10,666 bases of DNA from JABJMC01 sp964459205 (GTDB lineage Bacteria > Patescibacteriota > Gracilibacteria > UBA1369 > UBA12473), in assembly GCA_964459205.1 (NCBI GenBank), contig CAYWKJ010000040.1:1-10666 (forward strand), given 5' to 3'. Each line of letters begins with the position of its first letter. Within the stretch, counting starts at the first letter, position 1. Below are positions 7,009 through 10,666 of the stretch, one piece after another. Both the position numbers and the translations under genes were made by a program. Under the pieces are notes generated by a model, which was not told where the DNA came from, ran no database searches, and saw only the letters and a list, made by a program, of their open reading frames with translations.

Positions 7009-8202
7009 TTATCCCTTTTTGACCCGGAGGAAACGTCGCTTTCCAACTTGAAGCAATACTCCATCTCCCTCTGGCACTGGGACTACAAATTCTATATCCT
7101 TTTGCGGCTCAGAATCAACACGAACTCCCCCACCTTCAATCAAACGTCGCGCCTCACTATTCGAAGAAACCGTATCAATAAGTCGCACCATTTCAATCAA
7201 AGGAAGTTTGTTTTCGGAAATCGTTTTCTCTGGAATATCGTCCGGCAATTCTTTTTTAGCGAAAACTTGTTTAAAATGAGCCTCCGCCTCCTCAGCCGCC
7301 TGCGCATCATGATAAATAGTCACTAATTCTCGTCCTAATCGCATCTTAAGATCACGTGGGTTAGCGCCACCATCCAATTCTTTGCGAATTTTTTCAATTT
7401 CATTCATCGACACATCTGTTGCCAACTCAAAATAACGCAAAATCAATTCATCTGGAATCGACATCACTTTTCCATACATCTCATTCGGTTCATCATTAAC
7501 ACCAATGTAATTCCCCTCTGACTTACCCATTTTAATCTTCCCATCTAATCCTTCCAAAATCGGAACAGTAAGGATATTTTGCGGATCTTGTCCGTATCCT
7601 TTTTGCAAAACTCGACCTGCCAGTAGATTAAAAGTCTGATCTGTTCCACCAATCTCCACATCCGCTTTCAAGGCCACAGAATCATAACCCTGCATCAATG
7701 GATACATAAATTCATGCAAAGAAATTGGTTTATTCTTGGCCATTCGATCTTGAAACATATCTCGTTCTAACATTTGCGCCACTGTAAAATTAGAAGCTAA
7801 CTTAACCACGTCCGCAAAATTAAGCGGGGCCAACCAATCCGCATTCCAAACCACTTCAATATTATCCACATCCAAAATTTTGGAAACTTGCTCTAAATAG
7901 TGCTTTGCGTTTTCTTCTAATTCTTCTTGAGTTTTTGCGGCGCGCGTATCTCCTTTTCCAGTAGGATCGCCAATTTGACCCGTAAAATTACCAAAAAGAA
8001 GGATGATATGGTGACCTAGGTCCTGAAAAGCTTTTAGTTTTCGAATCACCACCATATGACCGATATGTAGATCTGCGCCAGAGGGGTCGATGCCTAAATG
8101 AACGCGAAGTTTTTTATCACTACGTAACTTTTTCTCAAAGTCTTCTCGAACAATAACATCAACTGTTCCGCGATCAAGAAGATCAGAAATTGGATCAGAC
8201 AT
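7009..8202 (-). CDS. tyrS: Tyrosyl-tRNA synthetase
   Basis: This cytoplasmic class I synthetase charges tRNA-Tyr with tyrosine. At 397 residues it has a Rossmann catalytic domain with HIGH (46-49), a tyrosine-pocket region YPLMQGYD (167-174), GGTDQ (185-189) and a KMSKS-loop variant KMGKS (224-228). An anticodon-binding helical domain follows, and a C-terminal S4-like RNA-binding domain starts at about residue 332. The overall pattern fits the TyrZ-like bacterial subgroup. The Gly in the KMSKS loop is a tolerated variation, so I expect an active enzyme. The ATG at 8202 is divergent from rluD across 48 bp and is read from a promoter whose -35 lies in the rluD start region. recG follows after 3 bp. 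No T-box leader is possible, because the predicted leader is under 20 nt. Confidence 0.96.
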   Translation of the reverse strand: MSDPISDLLDRGTVDVIVREDFEKKLRSDKKLRVHLGIDPSGADLHIGHMVVIRKLKAFQDLGHHIILLFGNFTGQIGDPTGKGDTRAAKTQEELEENAKHYLEQVSKILDVDNIEVVWNADWLAPLNFADVVKLASNFTVAQMLERDMFQDRMAKNKPISLHEFMYPLMQGYDSVALKADVEIGGTDQTFNLLAGRVLQKGYGQDPQNILTVPILEGLDGKIKMGKSEGNYIGVNDEPNEMYGKVMSIPDELILRYFELATDVSMNEIEKIRKELDGGANPRDLKMRLGRELVTIYHDAQAAEEAEAHFKQVFAKKELPDDIPEKTISENKLPLIEMVRLIDTVSSNSEARRLIEGGGVRVDSEPQKDIEFVVPVPEGDGVLLQVGKRRFLRVKKG

Positions 8203-8227
8203 AATAATTAGCTTAAAAATTCATTAA

Positions 8228-8257
8228 TTTACAGGTAGAGTGTACACGATATGTCAA
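8228..8257 (-). promoter_or_regulatory. Promoter of tyrS-recG, with its -35 inside the rluD start
   Basis: Minus-strand TTGACA (8252-8257, perfect consensus) and TGTAAA (8228-8233, four of six) are separated by 18 bp. The start would fall near 8221, giving a leader of about 18 nt with no Shine-Dalgarno. The -35 overlaps the first codons of rluD on the other strand. A perfect 8-bp palindrome GTGTACAC (8240-8247) lies in the spacer. Confidence 0.5.
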
Positions 8258-9180
8258 AAACATTCCAGATTGAAACAGATGAGGGTTTACGCCTAGATCA
8301 CTGGCTCGCTAAAAAATTCCCTGAAGAAAGCCGCAGCTTTTGGCAAAAAAAGATTAAAAACAACGAAATTTTAGTGAATAGCAAAAAAGCTAAACCGCAT
8401 TACACCCTTCGCATTGGCGATGAGGTCAGCCTTAAATTAAAAGAATCTAACCCCCAATTAACAGGAGAAAACATCCCACTTTCAATTATTTTTGAAGACG
8501 AAAATTACGCCATAATTGATAAGCCCGCTGGTTTAGTTGTTCATCCAGGATCCGGAAACAAAGACCACACCTTAGTACACGCTCTAATCCATCATTTTGG
8601 CAAAGAATTAAGTAGTAGTGGCGGATCCGAACGCCCTGGGATTGTGCACCGACTCGACAAGGACACTTCCGGACTTCTCATTATTGCTAAAAATAACAAA
8701 ACTCATCGCGCCCTTTCTAAGCAATTCGAAGAAAAAACCATTGAAAAAACATATATAGCGCTCGTCGAAGGACATCTCACGCCAAAACAAGGCAGCATCG
8801 AAGCGCCCCTCAATCGCAACCGTCATCAACGTCAAAAAATCAGTATTTCCACGCGCAAAGGCAGTCGTTATGCACTTACCCACTACTGCGTACAAAAGCA
8901 CTTTAGAGAGCCTCTGCCCTGCTCACTCGTCCAAGTCAAAATTGAAACTGGCCGCACCCATCAAATTCGTGTTCATTTTGCCGGAATTGATCATGCTGTT
9001 CTTGGAGACACAACATATGGACGACCCAAAATAAACAATCCTCTGCAGGAATTAGGGCTTAACCGACAATTCCTACACGCAGCCGAACTTTCATTCATCT
9101 CCCCCACTACCAAAAAATCAGTTCACTACAAAAGCCCGCTCCCAAAAGATCTAGCGGACTTCCTCAAAAATCTATATTAA
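8251..9180 (+). CDS. rluD: RluD-type 23S rRNA pseudouridine synthase
   Basis: This enzyme isomerises uridines to pseudouridine in 23S rRNA; RluD acts on helix 69 at the subunit interface. The 309-residue protein has an N-terminal S4 RNA-binding domain (about 12-75) and the RluA-family catalytic domain. Visible motifs are KPAGLVVHP (91-99), the signature HRLDKDTSG (133-141) with catalytic Asp136, and GRTHQIRVHF (234-243). The S4 domain plus this length favours RluD over RluA. RluC has a similar layout, so the exact target uridines are not certain. It is the only plus-strand gene here. The ATG at 8251 is preceded by only a weak AGAG. Its TAA (9178-9180) overlaps the rplU stop on the other strand. 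Confidence 0.93.
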   Translation: MSKTFQIETDEGLRLDHWLAKKFPEESRSFWQKKIKNNEILVNSKKAKPHYTLRIGDEVSLKLKESNPQLTGENIPLSIIFEDENYAIIDKPAGLVVHPGSGNKDHTLVHALIHHFGKELSSSGGSERPGIVHRLDKDTSGLLIIAKNNKTHRALSKQFEEKTIEKTYIALVEGHLTPKQGSIEAPLNRNRHQRQKISISTRKGSRYALTHYCVQKHFREPLPCSLVQVKIETGRTHQIRVHFAGIDHAVLGDTTYGRPKINNPLQELGLNRQFLHAAELSFISPTTKKSVHYKSPLPKDLADFLKNLY

Positions 9181-9635
9181 GCCTTGGCCTTTTTAGTAGC
9201 CGGCTTCTTTGCAACAGCTTTTTTAGGAGCAGCCTTTTTTGGAGCCGCTTTTTTAGCAGGAGCCTTTTTGGCAGCAGGTTTATCAGCCGCAACAGCTGCT
9301 TTTTTAGCGCCACCTGACAAAACACTTAACTTCAAAATCTTGATTCGAGTATAAACAGAACGATGCCCGCTAACTCTTTCATAACGTTTTTTAGGTTTCA
9401 TCTTAAAAACGCGCATTTTTTCACCCTTTTCCTCGCCCATAACACGTGCCTCAATCTTAATTTTCTCAAGATAAGGAGTGCCAACTTCTACTTTTTTGCC
9501 GTCATCTTCTCCAACCAAAAGAACTTTTTCAATCATAAAGTTTTTACCTTCTTCCACATCGAGTCGATCGACGAGAATTTCGTCTTTTTCGTGGACCACA
9601 TACTGAGTGGAGCCAACCTGAATAACAGCAAACAT
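9177..9635 (-). CDS. rplU: 50S ribosomal protein L21 with Ala/Lys-rich C-terminal tail
   Basis: L21 binds 23S rRNA in the large subunit. I place the start at ATG 9635, because the product then begins MFAVIQVGSTQYVV, matching the usual L21 start. The frame extends 20 codons upstream, but that part is spacer hairpin sequence. The core (about 1-106) ends with the L21 signature region, including YERVSGHRSVYTRIKI (85-100). Residues 107-152 form a low-complexity tail of Ala, Lys and Pro with AAPKK-type repeats, resembling histone H1 tails. Typical L21 is ~103 residues, so the tail adds roughly 45 basic residues, probably disordered and contacting RNA. There is no Shine-Dalgarno. The gene is last in the obg-pth-rplU run, and rpmA (L27), its usual neighbour, is absent downstream. 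Confidence 0.95.
   Translation of the reverse strand: MFAVIQVGSTQYVVHEKDEILVDRLDVEEGKNFMIEKVLLVGEDDGKKVEVGTPYLEKIKIEARVMGEEKGEKMRVFKMKPKKRYERVSGHRSVYTRIKILKLSVLSGGAKKAAVAADKPAAKKAPAKKAAPKKAAPKKAVAKKPATKKAKA
9222..9291 (-). repeat. Degenerate 15-bp tandem repeats encoding the L21 tail
   Basis: Three to four imperfect 15-bp units encode (A)APKK-like pentapeptides. On the plus strand they appear as GC-rich patches followed by T-tracts: T6 at 9219-9224, 9235-9240 and 9249-9254, and T5 at 9265-9269. Slippage or unit gain and loss is likely here. Confidence 0.6.
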
Positions 9636-9666
9636 AATTAAAACATTTAATTCATAAAGCCTAGGC

Positions 9667-9702
9667 AAATTACTTACTTTCAGAGAAAAAAGCAAGTGAT
9701 TT
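9667..9702 (-). promoter_or_regulatory. Long hairpin filling the pth-rplU spacer
   Basis: Minus-strand RNA can pair ACTTGCTTT (9689-9697) with AAAGTAAGT (9672-9680) as 9 bp including one G-U, with an 8-nt loop. Beyond one C-A mismatch, AAAT (9699-9702) pairs with ATTT (9667-9670). The hairpin starts right after the pth stop codon and ends 31 nt before the rplU ATG. There is no T-tract after the 3' arm, so it is not a terminator. A ribosomal-protein leader, a processing site or an mRNA-stability element are possible. Confidence 0.45.
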
Positions 9703-10281
9703 TTATGAAGAATATTTATTCTTAGCTTCTGAAACTCCTTTTTTAAGTCCCAACACCGCTGCCTCGGTAAAATTATCCAGCATTTGCTTTAATTCTGACA
9801 CCTCCTCCGAACGGAAAGAAGACAAAACAAAACTAGATGTGTCCTGCTGTGTTGGCGCAGTTTCACCACGACTTTCCACACCCAAACGAAAACGAATTAC
9901 TTTTTCGGTGCCCAAGTTCAATAGTGCGGATTTCATGCCATTGTGAGTGCCAGCCGAGCCCTCTTCTCGAATACGAAGCGTTCCCAATGACAAATCTATA
10001 TCATCAAAAACCACCCAAATATCGCTATTTGAAACCTTATAAAATTGTTTTACCAATAAAAGCGCTTCCCCGGACAAATTCATAAAAGTTTGGGGCTTCA
10101 TAAGAATAATCTTTTCTCCATTAAACTCTCCACGCGCCACCTCAGACTTAAACTTAGACTCATTTCTAAAATCAGCTAACTTAATCCTTTCGCGCAAAGC
10201 ATCAACAGCCATAAACCCAACATTATGACGCGTCGTCACATATTCAGAGCCGGGATTTCCTAAACCAACGATTAGTTTCAT
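9703..10281 (-). CDS. pth: Peptidyl-tRNA hydrolase
   Basis: Pth cleaves the ester bond of peptidyl-tRNAs released prematurely from ribosomes, recycling tRNA. The 192-residue length is typical. Visible family motifs are the N-terminal VGLGNPG, the catalytic-histidine motif TRHNVGF with His19, KPQTFMNLSG (62-71) with Asn68, FDDIDL (92-97) with Asp94, and GSAGTHNGMKS (108-118). In that last motif Thr112 replaces the usual Gly, but His113 and Asn114 are kept. The ATG at 10281 follows the obg stop by 21 bp without a clear Shine-Dalgarno. pth is followed by a hairpin and then rplU. Full length and probably active. Confidence 0.96.
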   Translation of the reverse strand: MKLIVGLGNPGSEYVTTRHNVGFMAVDALRERIKLADFRNESKFKSEVARGEFNGEKIILMKPQTFMNLSGEALLLVKQFYKVSNSDIWVVFDDIDLSLGTLRIREEGSAGTHNGMKSALLNLGTEKVIRFRLGVESRGETAPTQQDTSSFVLSSFRSEEVSELKQMLDNFTEAAVLGLKKGVSEAKNKYSS

Positions 10282-10302
10282 ACTAGATCAAAGTTTAACA
10301 GA

Positions 10303-10666
10303 TTAACCTGGAAACTCCAAAATACTTTCACCAATTTTGATTTGATCACCAGGCATGGCATCCTGCTTTCTCATTTCCGCCGCAATCCCCATTTTCTCTA
10401 AAACATCATAAACTCGCATTCTAGCCGAACGATTTTCTAAATCAGACATGATAACGATTTGCTCAATTCTCTTGCCCTTAACCGTAAATAACGCACCTTC
10501 TTTAAGATCCTTTTTTTCAACCACAAACTCTCTTAAGCCCTTTTCAAGATGAGGCCTAAATACCCGATATCCAGACTTTCCAACTTCCTTTTGCGAAACC
10601 ACGGTCTTTTTAAGAGTTTGAACCTCCTGCCACAAACGAAGCACAAGCGGCTTAAGCCCGGCTCCC
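10303..10666 (-). CDS. obg: Obg-family GTPase, C-terminal 120 residues (5' part beyond right edge)
   Basis: The minus frame stays open to the window edge, so the gene is cut; the GTG at 10644 is internal rather than a start. The G domain motifs are off-window. The residues nearest the edge (GAGLKPLVLRLWQEVQTL) fit the final helix of the G domain. The last ~75 residues fit the Obg C-terminal OCT domain, with the pattern FTVKGKRIEQIV, a central helix ending VLEKMGI, MPGDQIKIGE and a terminal LEF. Obg binds GTP and GDP and takes part in late 50S assembly and stress signalling. Linkage to pth and rplU supports the call, since obg usually sits by rplU and rpmA. The GTPase assignment rests on the OCT domain and context alone. 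Confidence 0.82.
   Translation of the reverse strand, partial: GAGLKPLVLRLWQEVQTLKKTVVSQKEVGKSGYRVFRPHLEKGLREFVVEKKDLKEGALFTVKGKRIEQIVIMSDLENRSARMRVYDVLEKMGIAAEMRKQDAMPGDQIKIGESILEFPG

Noticed and set aside
6988..7326. Plus-strand 112-codon frame across the recG-tyrS junction
   Set aside because: Antisense to two certain genes; low-quality composition.
9363..9641. Plus-strand frame antisense to rplU
   Set aside because: Shadow of the L21 coding region, Phe/Asn-rich, with no start signals.
9636..9695. Longer L21 start at 9695
   Set aside because: The extra 20 residues match nothing in L21, and the DNA there forms the spacer hairpin. ATG 9635 gives the canonical N-terminus.
9705..9720. AAGAATA/TATTCTT dyad at the end of pth as a terminator
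   Set aside because: The stem is nearly all A-U with a 2-nt loop and the T-rich tract is too far away. It is probably just codon composition.
1..10666. CRISPR arrays, insertion sequences, prophage, tRNA or rRNA genes
   Set aside because: I saw no regularly spaced repeats, transposase or integrase motifs, tRNA-like cloverleaf or rRNA sequence on either strand.

Overview
This window is a compact, AT-leaning bacterial chromosome segment, coded almost entirely on the minus strand; one gene (rluD) lies on the plus strand. All coding regions read through with the standard code. TGA serves as a real stop for recG, where it sits inside a terminator stem, and no in-frame TGA interrupts any other gene. 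This argues against the TGA=Gly code of Gracilibacteria/Absconditabacteria. An Ala/Lys-rich tail on ribosomal protein L21, tight packing and scarce Shine-Dalgarno sequences would fit a Patescibacteria (CPR)-like genome. That placement is inference; no 16S gene or lineage marker lies in the window.

Layout from right to left, following transcription of the minus strand: the 3' part of obg (GTPase C-terminal domain, cut by the right edge), pth (peptidyl-tRNA hydrolase) and rplU (L21) form a translation and ribosome-assembly operon. rluD (23S pseudouridine synthase, plus strand) converges on rplU, and their two stop codons overlap within one TTAA. Divergent from rluD is tyrS, followed 3 bp later by recG. 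The recG stop codon is embedded in an intrinsic terminator. That terminator also contains the -35 box of a predicted promoter for the next operon.

The next operon holds a MoxR/RavA-type AAA+ ATPase and an overlapping von Willebrand A (VWA) protein, the same order as E. coli ravA-viaA. A 361-bp non-coding interval follows. It contains a perfect -10 box, a 10-bp long-range inverted repeat, an overlapping terminator-like hairpin with a T6 tract, and a separate 9-bp inverted repeat. Together these look like a small RNA or attenuator plus an operator. A strong extended -10 promoter then drives, almost leaderless, a large unrecognised protein with two predicted membrane helices. It runs off the left edge with at least 571 codons.

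The right two-thirds is housekeeping: translation, rRNA modification and fork rescue. The least explained part is the left third: a RavA/ViaA-like chaperone pair, a structured intergenic RNA candidate and a large membrane protein with its own control region.
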